64,000 nt of DNA from Homalodisca vitripennis (GCF_021130785.1 NW_025776785.1:1-64000), one strand, 5' to 3'; shown: positions 1-9,590, counted from the first letter of the stretch. The notes: generated by a model from the letters alone, not told the origin. Numbers and translations: made by a program.

Positions 1-1206
1 GATACATTTTATTTACAACAAAAAGGCACAGCAATGGGAACTCGTATGGCTCCGTCATATGCCAATCTTTTCATGGGAAAACTAGAAACAGATTTTCTCA
101 ACAGTCAAAATTACAAGCCTATATTCTGGAAACGTTTTATTGATGACATTTTCTTTATTTGGACACATGGGAAGCATAATTTAACCAACTTTTTAGAACA
201 TTTAAAACAATTTTAGCAAATTAAAATTCACATTTTGAGACGTCTTCAACATCAGTCAAATTTTTAGATATGGAAGTATTTTGTTGAAAATGGACATTTA
301 AAAAGCAAAATAAACGTAAAACAAACGAATAATTTGGAGTATTTAAACTACGACAGCTGTCATCCAGTCCATATCAAGAGGAATATACCAAAAAGTTTAG
401 CATGCAGAGCTCAAAAAATTATGTAGTAATACAAATGACTTTGAAAAATACATTGACGATATTATGAACGCATTCTTAAGAAGAGGTTATCCCACGAAAA
501 TTACTTAAAGATAAACTTAATGTAAAAAAGAAAACACTACATTCTAAATTTGAAAACAGTGATCCAAAATTAATAGTTCAATACCATCCAGGGCTTCACA
601 AAATTAATAATATTCTTAAAATAGCATTTAATACCTTACAAAATTCTAGTTCAACTAATGATATTTTCAAAACAACTCCTAGAGTAATCTTTAAAAGACC
701 TCCTATTCTTAAAGATATATTGGCCAAACCTAAATTACCAATGACAAACACCAATGAAAAATCAATACCAAAACAAAAAGGATCACATCCGTGTAATAAA
801 CCAAGATGTTTGATTTTGTAAAATGTTACCAAATTCTTCAAAATTCACTAGTAGCAAAACACGCAAGACATATCCTATCATCGGCAACTTGTCTTGTGAA
901 TCTAAAAATGTGATTTACCAAATTCAATGTAAAAAATGTCCAGCCGATTATATTGGCTCAACAACAAATACCTTGAGGACAAGAATGACAGGACACCGAT
1001 TTGATTATAAACACCAAGATTTAAAGAAAACTGTCGTGACTCATGGTATAAATCACAATGAAACTTTTGAAAATACATATTCAGTCAAACCTATTCGGCA
1101 AGTACATACAAATTCAAACCCAAATTTACCTCAGAACATTAGAACAAGCACACCAATTGGTTTTAAAGAGCAAAATTCCACATGGACTCAACATCAGATA
1201 ACTTAG
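1..1206 (+). pseudogene. Penelope-like element reverse transcriptase C-terminus plus GIY-YIG endonuclease, decayed
   Basis: The first 216 bases translate to the end of a Penelope-type reverse transcriptase. The motif GTAMGTRMAPSYANLFMG and the catalytic segment FIDDIFFIW are visible. The frame then breaks. Later fragments in other frames read NNLEYLNYDSCHP and PRVIFKRPPILKD, both typical of the region after the RT in this family. From about 823 an ORF carries the GIY-YIG endonuclease core, VIYQIQCKKCPADYIGSTT, after a CNKPRC cysteine cluster. The element is cut by the window edge, so its 5' part is unseen. Several frameshifts and stops make it a non-functional copy. Family assignment is secure from the RT motif plus GIY-YIG combination. 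Confidence 0.88.
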
Positions 1207-1436
1207 CCAAAAACGTCTAAATTTTAAATCAACATATGGAACAATTGTTTAGTTCATGTCATCTGTATTTATTATTATTACTTATTCACTGTTTATTTAC
1301 TTTCGTTTGTACTGTTTTCTTTTATATATTTTTATATTTTATACAATTTGTGCACCTGAAGACGGTTTTCACTGAAATATAGTGCCAATGTTTTAAAAAA
1401 CACGTTGATTTGATTGTAAAGTAATTTTACTACAAA
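1207..1436 (+). other. 3' tail of the Penelope-like element
   Basis: AT-rich non-coding DNA between the GIY-YIG stop codon and the (TA)n tract. It contains CTGAAGACGG...TGAAATAT (1356-1380), a string often found near the 3' ends of such retroelements. No terminal repeat could be defined here, so the exact 3' end is uncertain. Confidence 0.5.
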
Positions 1437-1446
1437 TAATATATAT

Positions 1447-1502
<56 letters not shown>
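1437..1502. repeat. (TA)n microsatellite
   Basis: Almost uninterrupted alternating TA for about 66 bases, with one phase break near 1457. It directly adjoins the left target-site duplication of the Polinton, which evidently inserted at the edge of a TA/TATATG tract. Confidence 0.95.

Positions 1503-1508
<6 letters not shown>
1503..1508. repeat. Left target-site duplication of the Polinton (TATATG)
   Basis: TATATG directly precedes the AG that opens the left TIR. The same six bases directly follow the right TIR at 19242-19247. A 6-bp duplication is the known size for Polinton integrases. Confidence 0.9.
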
Positions 1509-1510
<2 letters not shown>

Positions 1511-1870
1511 TAGATAGTAATATGGGGTTCCTGGCGCACTTTCGGAGCCAACCGAAAAGCAATGTAAAATACTGTTCAATGTACCATAAAGGAAGCTGAG
1601 AAATAACACAGCAAATCTCAATGAAAAATTAACCGAATCTACAGTCGTTCGTCTCCAAAAGCGATCGGTACATTACTATCTACTCTGTGGAATGAAAAAT
1701 TAACCAAATCTACAGCTGTTTGCTTCTACTTTCTTAAGCTGTGCTTTGTAAAATGTTGTCAAATCTGCTACGAATAAAGGATTTATCTTAATAAAATTTA
1801 ATCAATTTAAAAAATTTTTACTAAAAACATACTGTACTTTAATAAAAAACTTTTCTACTAAATAAACAAC

Positions 1871-2428
1871 ATGAACTCACCAAGCTCTCTTCAGTTTCTA
1901 GCATTTCAAAAACTTACAAAGAAAGACAATTTTTAACGCGTTCAACGAATTACCAAAACATTTTAAAGAACAGTTGATACTTTCCTTAAATGATACAGAA
2001 TTCAAAGAACTTGTAAAGTCTTTTGCAGAAAAAACGTCTAATGGAGTGTTTTTACTATCGGCAAAAAACTAAAAAAGTAAGGGATTACATATTTAATATA
2101 ATTACGAAAGATATTGAAAAGAAAGTAAAAAATAAACAAACAGAGAGTTTTCATCGTTTTTTTATGACATTTTTCCCATATTATACGTTCTTTCAAGATA
2201 ATCAAGACTTAATTGATGAATTTCTTAGGAATTTTTGTGAGTATCAAGATTTATCAACACAATTCATTAAAGAGCATTATAGAATTTTTTCTTATAGAAT
2301 ATAGCCACATTTTGTGTGAAACAAAAGGTATTACTGTAGATAATATTCCATGTGATTCCTATGAAGAAAGACACCAACTATGGTTATCAAAACAGTACTA
2401 TGACGTGGGGAGGGACTGCAAGTTTTAG
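1871..2428 (+). pseudogene. TIR-encoded protein of unknown function, left copy (frameshifted)
   Basis: Starts with ATGAACTCACC and encodes a helical, lysine-rich protein of about 185 residues whose N-terminus (SSLQFLAFQKL, then NELPKHFKEQL) looks loosely like an F-box or SOCS-box segment. That similarity is only visual. This copy is interrupted by an extra T near 1936 and by a longer T-run near 2290, after which the last 45 residues (ending QYYDVGRDCKF) continue in another frame. The right-TIR copy is broken at different places. It is convergent with the next gene, the two stop codons being about 10 bases apart. The full-length gene therefore exists twice per element, once in each TIR. Confidence 0.6.
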
Positions 2429-2438
2429 AGTTAAGACT

Positions 2439-2745
2439 TTATTCTACAAAGTTAATTGTTATAATTTCTTTATCTTTTATAGTCTTCTTTCCAGTAACAA
2501 TCAAGTGTAATTTTTCATTTTTGTTTAATTCTTTAATCTTTTTTTTCATCCAAAACAGTCAAAAGTCTGTTCAGTAAGTGTACTTTATAATCTTCCAACT
2601 CGGCAATTATTGTAAACCCGAATTTATCTTTCATTTTCTCCAAATTCAAGATTCTATGTTTCTTCCTTTCTTCCAATTCATTTAACTTCTTATACTCTTT
2701 AAACTTACATTCTCCAATATCATTTAACTCTTTCAAGAACTCCAT
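2439..2745 (-). pseudogene. Small TIR protein, possible OB-fold nucleic-acid binder, left copy (frameshifted)
   Basis: Reads MEFLKELNDIGECKFKEY, a charged stretch, then FGFTIIAELED and a short hydrophobic/basic tail. The pattern (a constant regulator-like region followed by an AELED..V.LP.RF strand segment) recurs in small arthropod Polinton proteins that have been suspected of being single-strand binding. This copy has one extra A in the run at about 2537-2544, giving an early stop after DEKKD. The right-TIR copy is intact at 101 residues. The start codon lies in the shared TATTTAAATGG motif. Confidence 0.65.
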
Positions 2746-2762
2746 TTAAATAGAAAAAATTT
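2743..2762 (-). promoter_or_regulatory. TAAATG start motif, left OB-like gene
   Basis: On the coding strand this reads AAATTTTTTCTATTTAAATG, ending in the start codon. It is one of the clearest examples of the motif shared by most genes of the element. Confidence 0.6.
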
Positions 2763-3271
2763 AAAGACGGAAAAAATGAAATTTGCTAACAATCACTCGA
2801 GAAGTCGGGGAGAATGTGAGTAAAACCGCATTCTTTTCACGAGGTTCTTCGTTTAATTTCTCCAAATGTACTATAAAATCATCAAAGATTTCAGGCTTAA
2901 AATCGTAATCAAATTCAATATCCAAATAGTGAAAGATTATAGGTAAAATCTTTTCATAATAAACGTGTGTATCGATACCTACAAACCTAATGTATTCTTT
3001 GAAAAGGAAAATAATTTTGTCAATGGTTCCAAGAGATAAGTAAAAATTTTTATTCTGTTTTCTAAATTCTGTAACAAATTTTTGTTTGCTTCTTGTCTCC
3101 ATATTGCAATTTCATAAGCAGATTATTCAAATGTGTTAGTTTATTTCGAAATTTCTTAGGTTTAGGTCTTTCGTACAAAATTAAATTACAATCTCTACAA
3201 ACTAAATATCTTTTATCGATAATTTCTCCTCTATTAGAACACTTGTAACAGTTGGCATTATACTCTTCCAT
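2761..3271 (-). pseudogene. Zinc-ribbon protein resembling VLTF3-type late transcription factors (frameshifted)
   Basis: The N-terminal part (3271-3062) has a C-x2-C...C-x2-C ribbon, CYKCSNRGEIIDKRYLVCRDC, followed by NKLTHLNNLLMKLQ. The C-terminal part (3102-2761), in the next frame, has a helical region with HVYYEKILPIIFHYL and then FKPEIFDDFIVHLEKL. The order (ribbon, then an N/T-HLN-W/L-L helix, then a KYYE-like helix) is that of the VLTF3-like family of nucleocytoplasmic large DNA viruses. This is a visual resemblance, not a search result. The two halves overlap in different frames near 3080, best explained by one indel. The gene ends at the TIR boundary and its start ATG sits in a TTTAAATGG motif, divergent from the gene at 3296. 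Confidence 0.5.
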
Positions 3272-3295
3272 TTAAACAAAAAGATTTTTTTATAA
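3272..3295. promoter_or_regulatory. Divergent 24-bp promoter region with two TAAATG boxes
   Basis: The minus-strand gene starts with GTTTAAATGG and the plus-strand gene with TTATAAATGG. They share only 24 bases, mostly A/T. Both start codons are embedded in the motif seen elsewhere in the element. Confidence 0.5.
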
Positions 3296-3539
3296 ATGGA
3301 GATTATGGAACTAAGTCTGCCGAGATATAAATTTTTCAGCGCAAATGTTTGTGTTTACATTTCTACAACAGAGATAAATAGAAATAATTTCATTCTATTG
3401 TACAACTATTTAGGATATTATGTGTACGATTATAAAGATTATTACGGGAGAAATCGGGATTTTTTCAGTGGCGAAAGAGTATATTTTTGAAATATTAGAA
3501 GGAATGAAAGAGAATAATATGAACATCATTAACTACTGA
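3296..3539 (+). pseudogene. Small hypothetical Polinton protein (probable frameshift)
   Basis: Starts MEIMELSLPRYKFFSAN and is rich in tyrosine and aromatic residues. The open frame runs to 3490. From about 3450 an alternative frame continues as a plausible C-terminus (VAKEYIFEILEGMKENN) to a TGA at 3537-3539, so one base is probably gained or lost around 3445-3460. It is convergent with the capsid gene, whose stop codon overlaps it by a few bases. I do not recognise the family. Its start motif and tight packing argue that it is a real gene. Confidence 0.45.
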
Positions 3540-4729
3540 ATTTCTCTAATATCGTTCTTAATCACATCATAGGCTAAAAATTTCTCAGAGACAACAACAA
3601 CATAACAAATCGCGTTTGTAACAGCTTTTTGAAAATCCATATTGATAATTATATAGCGTTCTTTGAACCAGAAATATTTGTCAAACTCTTTGTTGTATCA
3701 ATGACATAAATAGGTCTATTCGCTAAAAATTCTTTAGGATTGTAATACATTTCCTTATTATTACAGTAAACTTTCTTAAAATCTTGATACATCTGATACA
3801 TGATTCTGAAAAGACCTCCGGAAATGTTTAAATTTTGTAATTCATCTGGATAATAAGAACCGTTCAATTTTACTCTGATATTTTTTACATCCAAACTATC
3901 AAACTTTGAAGGATTTTTTTCTTGATTATTCTGTCTATCTGTTTGAAAACCTATAATAACGAACTTGGGATTGAAGATATTTCTATAAATGTTTGTAATA
4001 TCGAACGAATAAGTTGTTCCGGAAATACCTTTTTGTTCAATACATTGCCAATCTAGAAAATTAAACATAATGTTTTGACTTTTTGTAATTTCATCAATCA
4101 ATCTAATTTTACTCGTGGTTTTATAATCAATCATTGGAACTCTAATAAAAAAATCTGTAATTGTTATTTTTCCATCAACAGGCATAACATTTCCAGTTCC
4201 AGTCTTCAGAATCACATCATCGTCTTCTGCTCTTATAAAACTTAGATAAAATCCTCCTTTATAGATCGGAATAGTAACATTTTCAAAAAATCCTAATCCA
4301 AAATGAGATAAATTTCCAGCTGCTTCAAAAACACCAAATTTAAAATCTGATTCAAAGCCATTAGAAGTTTGAGAAATAACATCACTTTTTGAATACGAAA
4401 TAGTTCCTTTAATTGTGCTTAATTGGCCACAGTTTTCGACTTCTTCTATCAATTTATTGTGTTTTTCTTACTTCAATCTTAGAAAATAAAAACGGTATAA
4501 AATTATCGATTAATCTAACATTATCAGTTCCAAGATATGCTTGACCATCTTGTTTTGTTAAAGTTCCAGAAATATAAAACTGGAAGTTAGACGAGCAAAA
4601 GTTATCTCCAAAATCAATATTAAACTCAGTTCTTTTATTCGGTTCATTCAAATGTTGTTTACTAATTGGAAAGAAATTTTTAAACTCCGCCCTTTCAATA
4701 TCACTAGCATATTTTCTGTAGTCCGCTAT
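3533..4729 (-). pseudogene. Major capsid protein (double jelly-roll), frameshifted
   Basis: Strand-rich protein of about 400 residues. The middle part carries features of Polinton/adintovirus hexon-like capsid proteins: FVIIGFQTDRQNN followed by FDSLDVKNIRVKLNG, then YYPDELQNLNISGG and a YQMYQDF...EFLANRPIYVIDTTKS block. The final strand segment (VTNAICYVVVVSEKFLAYD) is in another frame at 3533-3640, after an indel near 3655. A second frame change lies near 4453. The likely first codon (4727-4729) is ATA rather than ATG, although the preceding TTATTAAAT motif is intact, so the start itself seems mutated. It forms the virion shell in encapsidating relatives. Confidence 0.85.
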
Positions 4730-4852
4730 TTAATAAGAGAAAATTTAGAAATTTTAAACATCGTGTATCATTTTTTCATCGATCTAATGTACGTTTTTTA
4801 TAAGAAAAGATATAAATTTTTAGTAAAATAATTAAAAAGATTAGAGTCATTT

Positions 4853-5252
4853 TTAATGATCTACTTCGTCATATTCAGGATTCTCTTCCTTAAATTTTGC
4901 GATCTCGGTCACATATTTCAATAAAATCTGCACAGGATAGTAACCGCTATCTATAATATTGTTCCAATCAACTGTATCTTTATTTTCATCCAAAAACTTT
5001 ATACTCAAGTGTTGATAGAGACAAAGAACAGACATATGATCTTTTAATTGATAATGTATATTTTCTTGAATGAACTCTGATGATAAAGTTTGATATTTAG
5101 CAATGTTATACCAATTCAATTTGTTTTACGTATAATCTCATCATATCTTCGGATAATTCATATTTTTGAGAAATGTCATCCCAATGTTCTTTTTTCAAAT
5201 CTCTTTCGTGTTGCATGATAAAAAGATCGAAAGCACTGTAATGTCCCGCCAT
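4853..5252 (-). pseudogene. Protein with W..I...Q.LS..FI repeats (frameshifted)
   Basis: Starts MAGHYSAFDLFIMQHERDL. After a frame change near 5110 it continues with WYNIAKYQTLSSEFI, then LCLYQHLSIKFLDENKDTVDWNNI. These are units of a short repeat (W-x2-I-x2-Y-Q-x-LS-x2-FI) familiar from proteins of large DNA viruses and some phages, where its function is unknown. About 130 residues. The upstream motif is a weaker variant (CCTAATAAATAGAGATGG). Confidence 0.5.
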
Positions 5253-5281
5253 CTCTATTTATTAGGAAAAAATTTTCAAAA

Positions 5282-5425
5282 TCAAGTTTTTATAAATTGG
5301 CTCTTTTTTGCGTTACATTCAGCACATTTTCCAGAAATTCTCTTAACTCCATTGATGTTTGCATAGTATTTTATATCATTTGTTGCAGTTTTTTCTTTAC
5401 ATCTCACACAATATATGAGCGCCAT
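5282..5425 (-). CDS. Small zinc-ribbon protein, 47 residues
   Basis: A complete short frame starting at a TATATAAATGG motif. It has two CxxC pairs, CVRCKEKTATND and GKCAECNAKKSQFI, separated by about 20 residues. The same ribbon, with the same spacing and the same KKSxFI ending, forms the N-terminus of the integrase gene at 13387, so the two are paralogous domains. The type resembles the small DUF5679-like proteins of Polintons and related viruses. Probably a nucleic-acid or protein-binding accessory factor. No break is visible. Confidence 0.6.
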   Translation of the reverse strand: MALIYCVRCKEKTATNDIKYYANINGVKRISGKCAECNAKKSQFIKT

Positions 5426-5439
5426 TTATATAAGGAAAA

Positions 5440-6463
5440 TTAGTCATCATAGCCGCCTAATCCATTAAATCTGTTATCAATATTTTCAAAAGTTTTATTA
5501 ACATCTTCTTTAAATTTATTAAAGTTTTCTTCTAGTTTATTTACTTTATCGAGATATAAAGAGTATCGATCATCTATTCTTTTAAGTAATTCATTATTAT
5601 GTGTTACTTTCTCATTGAAACGTGTAACAAAATTTTCAAAAAAGTTTACTTTCTCATTGAAACGTGTATCAAAATTTTCCAGAATTTTTGTAACTGTTTC
5701 ATTAACATTATTTTTATATGTATTAAAGTTTTCTTCTAGTTTATTTACTTTATCAAGTAATTCACCAACATCGTCTACTGATCTTTTACTTCTTTCATCA
5801 AGTTTTTCATAGACTTCTGTTGTAAAATCTTTAACATGCTGTTTATGATTCTCATAATTTTGTTTTAGTTCATTAAACATTTTAATAGGATCTTCTAATT
5901 GAATCATTACAACAACATCAAATGGATTAATTCCTTTACTAACACCGCTAATTCTTTTCCTTTAAAATCTAAGGCATTTTTAACATTCGGATCATGTAAA
6001 TCAACAATATCGATGTTTTCTGATAATTTTAGAGGTTTTAAAATTTGTTCTTTAACAACAACATCATGTTTGTCAATACCAGGTCGAACACCGACAATTC
6101 TTTTCTTATTAGCCAAACTAACATAATTCTTTTCAACTTTGATCGCTTCAGTAATTTTATCAGCTTTTTCGATATGAGACATTAAATTGGTAAATAATTT
6201 TTTTACACCATCATCAACTTCTTTTTCCAATGTTTTTATTTTATCAGCAACTTCATTTGAACTCATGAAATTTGCAAGTTTGTTATCATATTCTGCTTTA
6301 AAATCTTCAATCTCGACAGCAAACGTATCTGAATCTGGAAGGTTTTGTAATAAATTTTCTAACTTGTTATCAAACTCATTTCTCAAACTATCAAAATTCA
6401 AACTATTATCTACAATTGAATAATTTGTGTTCCAAATACGTCAAAAATATTTTGTGAATCCAT
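5440..6463 (-). pseudogene. Coiled-coil structural protein, possibly fibre-like (frameshifted)
   Basis: About 340 residues in three frames. A short start (MDSQNIFDVFGTQ) at 6463, then a coiled-coil (DNKLENLLQNL through VDDGVKKLFTNLM), then a globular segment with SLANKKRIVGVRPGIDKHDVVV, then a second long coiled-coil (KVNKLEENFNTYK, repeated almost exactly as KVNKLEENFNKFK). The KRI.GV...D..DVVVK pattern recalls the trimeric-fibre motifs that precede or follow coiled-coils in phage and virus attachment proteins. This is an inference. Frame changes lie near 6415 and 5910. The start overlaps the end of the protease gene by 23 bases. Confidence 0.6.
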
Positions 6464-7307
6464 ATTTATTAAGCAATAATTTGTTAACAACTTCTTTAAA
6501 ATCTTTACCATTACTCAGTTCATTCAAAACAAAAATACACAAATGTCCACAAATTGGGGGATCGTTATAGTCTTGAATCTGAGAGTCATTGTAGTAGACG
6601 CTTGATTTTTTCAAATATTTGATCAATTCTATCGGCGGTTTGTCCTCAATTCTTCCATACGAATCAAAATAACAGGCATTCTTATCATTCTTATAATAAC
6701 AAACCCAATGCGTTCCACTTCCCATAATCGAGTCTAAATTCACAATTCCACATTCAAATTTCTTAACTTTTTCAGGTAATGTATCGCGCATAAAAATTCC
6801 TCTAAAATGTTTAATGTTTTTGCAGATTTCTTCCAATTCTCCGAATGTTAAGGGTTCAAATTTTTTTTCCGATGTTTGATTTCACGTAATTCAAAGTTTT
6901 TTCATCTAATCCAGATCCTGTAACATCTTCCAACTCTTTATCTAACCAATTTAAAATGTTTTCGAACAATAGGAATCACATCCTTTTTAACGATTGGAGC
7001 AGCTTTACGAACATAAGGAACAACATTTTTAACAACTGGAATATTTTCTCCAAAATCTAATAAATCTTTCAAAAGTCCACCATTTTTAAGTTCTTTCAAC
7101 TGATTATAAGAAAATTCTATTCTGGTTCCTTTATTGTTTTTCTTATGTTTTTCGAGTTTATTGTATTGTCTATTTGTTAAAAATATCTTATCTTCGCCAT
7201 TTTTTAGTTGATCTATTTTAAATTGAATACTAACGGGTATTTTCTTCTTAAAAGCGGATTTTATTTTTTTCTTTCTGATTTTTGCTGAAATTTACGTTCA
7301 CCTCCAT
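6441..7307 (-). pseudogene. Adenain-like cysteine protease, with a basic N-terminal domain
   Basis: The protease (6836-6441) has the triad layout of adenovirus-type C5 proteases: GTHWVCYY (His), the acidic/aromatic strand CYFDSYGR, and IQDYNDPPICGHLCIFVL (oxyanion Gln and nucleophile Cys). It starts with HFRGIFMRDTLP, typical of Polinton proteases. Upstream, from a TATATAAATGG start at 7307, other frames encode a lysine-rich region with NRQYNKLEKHKKNNKG and a hydrophobic/basic stretch NVVPYVRKAAPIVKK. No start motif separates the two parts, so they may form one polyprotein. A VTGSG site (6910-6924) lies between them. At least three frame changes (about 7250, 6950, 6860). Role: virion protein maturation. 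Confidence 0.8.
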
Positions 7308-7315
7308 TTATATAG

Positions 7316-8632
7316 TTAAAATTTCAAGTTCTCTTCGATTCCCATTCCTAGTTTTCTCTTCAAAAACATTGCTCCAGCTGTTGGAAGCGCAACAAATCTT
7401 TCACCTAAACTAGCATCTTTTGATAAAAATCTATCCATTGCCTTATCTTGCAAAACTTTATCTGCAATATGTCTGGAATTTGTGTCTCTATGTTTTGCAT
7501 AAAAAATATCGTGTTCCATAGCAGCTTGATCTAATTTATTTATACCAGGATCTCCTCTTTTTAGTCTTTTTTCGAGTTTTGTGCCAGGCCCCAGATACTG
7601 ATAAGTTGGTACGTGTAATTCAAAAGGTAAATTGTTGATAAAATCATTCAAAAGTCCACTACCCTCAATCATAGATGAACTTATTGCCGGCAAAACTCGT
7701 TTTAAATATTTAATTCCATCAGGTTTTTCAATCATTTCATCAAGTTTGTTCGAAATAAAATCTTTAATCGCTTTCTTTTCGTTCAAAAAAATTGTTGTTT
7801 CCAGCCTTTTTCTTGAGCATAAATATAATTAATAATTCCATCGAGTTTTGTCAAATCGTCGATATATCTGTATTCAATCTTATTATCACTGTATTTTCTT
7901 ACACCTGATCCTTCGATTCGTTTTTTTTTCCCAAATTGGTTTAATCAAATTGAGATATTTTTTACCTTTACTTGACTTTGGTTTCTTAGTTGATGGATCA
8001 TTATTTTTGTAAATTGAATCAGATTTCCATAAAATTTCTGTATACTTTTTCAAGTCTTCTTCAGAATATAAACCGTCTTTTGGAACATCAGTGCCTGTTA
8101 ATAATCTCCATAAACCTTGAGTTCCTTCATATGTTTTTTCATTAATAATGATATCATTATGCTCAAAATTCACGGGCAAATTTCCAATCATAAAACTTTT
8201 CTTTTTTCTGTCCCAATACAAACCAAATTTATCATCCTTTGCTCTAGGAAGAAATTTTTTTACCAATTTCACCAATTATTATATCCGTTGTTCCAGGACT
8301 TATTGGTTCAACTATGGTAGAGTCTTCAATGATTCGAGGTCTAAATGGTGTTGAAGATGGTAATTTTTGGCAATTCAAACTCAGATTCTGGTATCGAAAT
8401 ATCAGCAAATTGTCGTACAACTGGAACCAAATTCATCAAATTTTGATTATCGCTTAAAACATTTTCAATTTTGCCCTCAACATTTTTTATTGCAGATGTT
8501 ACAGGTTGATTAATTTTTTGAATAAATTCTTGTTCTTTTTCATCAATTCGAATCTGTTCTTTAAATTCTTTGATTAATTTCTTTTCTATTTGATCAAGTT
8601 TTTTTTGCTTCTTCTGAAGTTACGTTCGCCAT
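7316..8632 (-). pseudogene. Structural polyprotein with C-terminal phospholipase A2 domain (frameshifted)
   Basis: Starts MANVTSEEAKK at a CTAAATAAATGG motif. The order is: a helical/coiled region (KLDQIEKKLIKEFKEQIRI), a Pro-rich linker (FRPRIIEDSTIVEPISPG), a conserved domain (KDDKFGLYWDRKKKSFMIG and GTQGLWRLLTG) found in many arthropod Polintons, then IEGSG (7903-7917), a short helical region, a second IEGSG (7655-7669), and a parvovirus-VP1u-like phospholipase A2 with calcium loop YLGPGTKLEKR and catalytic DQAAMEHDIFY. At least four frame changes (about 8605, 8340, 7920, 7790). A membrane-breaching role in entry is known for this PLA2 type. Here it is inferred. Confidence 0.8.
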
Positions 8633-8639
8633 TTATTTA

Positions 8640-8876
8640 GGAAAATTTTGAAACGTAAACGTGGAACGTGGAAACGTGAACACGAAAACGTGAAAACGAG
8701 AACACGAAACGTGAACACGGAACGTAAAACGTGAACGTGGAACGTGGAAACGTGAACACGAAACGAGAACACGAAACGTGGAAACGTAAAACGTGAACGT
8801 GAAACTTAAAACGTGAACGTGGAACGTAAAAACGAGAACACGAAACGTAAACGTGAACGTAAAAACATGAAAACAA
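8640..8876. repeat. ACGT-cored degenerate tandem repeat
   Basis: About 235 bases built from variants of AACGTGAACACG, AACGTGGAACGTGG and AACGTAAAACGTG. ACGT occurs about twenty times. The spacing is irregular, around 8-12 bases. It fills the gap between the ATPase stop codon and the polyprotein start and has almost no T apart from those in ACGT. A 79-codon open frame across it is low-complexity and not believable. Confidence 0.85.
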
Positions 8877-9550
8877 CTAGGTTATCACACGTTTTATATT
8901 GGAAAATTTATTCAAATATTTGCCATTTTTAGGCTTCAAAGTTAGATTAATAGTTAAAAATCCGTAGTCTTCCTTCCAAATTTTATCACATAATTCATTA
9001 AAGTGGTTAAAACTCATATCAGATCCCACATAATTGTTATAAATCTTTCTCGAATAGTGATCATCTTGCTTAAAAATACACAACATATTCAGGTTATTTC
9101 TTATAACTTGTTTATCAACCTTTGAAAAGCATTGGGAAAGATAGATACAAGATATGTTTTTGTGACGAGACATTACGAAATATTCCTTAATAACGTCCTG
9201 ATTTTCCAAAATACAATCATCAAAAACGATTAACGAATTGGGTTTACATTCGCTTAACGGAACTATGTCCTCAGAAGCATTATAAAAATGTGATATTTTT
9301 TTGTTTAAGTTTTTCTCAATATTTTCAAATCTTTCTTGTAATTTTTTATAGGCGTCTTGTTCTAAAGATTTACTAAAAACATACAAATTGGAATAAGGAA
9401 TCAACCTATTGTAGATAAAATTCAATAATAAAGTTGTTTTTCCACACATCCACTTGAACCAACAATTAACAATCTGATTGGTTGATCTTTCTTATTTTCT
9501 TCAAACGTTTGAAGTTTTATCTGATCTTTTTGCTTTAAAAATTTCTCCAT
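8877..9550 (-). pseudogene. FtsK/HerA-type genome-packaging ATPase (2-bp insertion in Walker A)
   Basis: Starts MEKFLKQKDQIKLQTFEE at a TATTTAAATGG motif. Walker A is GSSG-CGKTTLLLNF with a duplicated TG between the two halves (about 9447-9450), which shifts the frame inside the P-loop. Walker B is NSLIVFDDC, and SRHKNISCIYLSQCFSKV matches the sensor region of the A32-like packaging ATPases of Polintons and related viruses. About 225 residues, the usual size. It is divergent from the penton gene with only 40 bases between start codons. Confidence 0.88.
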
Positions 9551-9590
9551 TTAAATAGAAGATTTTCATCTTGAAGCAACGCTTGCGAAA
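9551..9590. promoter_or_regulatory. Divergent intergenic region, ATPase/penton
   Basis: The ATPase side carries CTTCTATTTAAATGG. The penton side starts with GCGAAAATG and lacks the TAAATG box, so the two genes may be expressed at different times. That is an inference. Confidence 0.4.

Larger units (their letters stand above)
1509..2766 (+). repeat. Left terminal inverted repeat of the Polinton
   Basis: The reverse complement matches 17984-19241 over its whole length. Identity stops exactly after TTTAAAG at 2766. The outer 360 bases are non-coding; the inner 900 contain two convergent genes. The two TIRs have equal length, but differ by scattered substitutions and by compensating single-base homopolymer changes. 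Confidence 0.95.

Noticed and set aside
1351..1395. Hammerhead ribozyme-like core (CTGAAGA...GAAA) in the Penelope tail
   Set aside because: The conserved boxes are there, and Penelope elements can carry hammerheads, but the sequence between them does not form a stem II and no good stem I/III pairing was seen.
1332..1621. Minus-strand open frames rich in IYIYIY
   Set aside because: Translation of the (TA)n microsatellite.
8637..8876. 79-codon minus-strand frame over the ACGT repeat
   Set aside because: Low-complexity translation of the repeat, and no relation to Polinton proteins.
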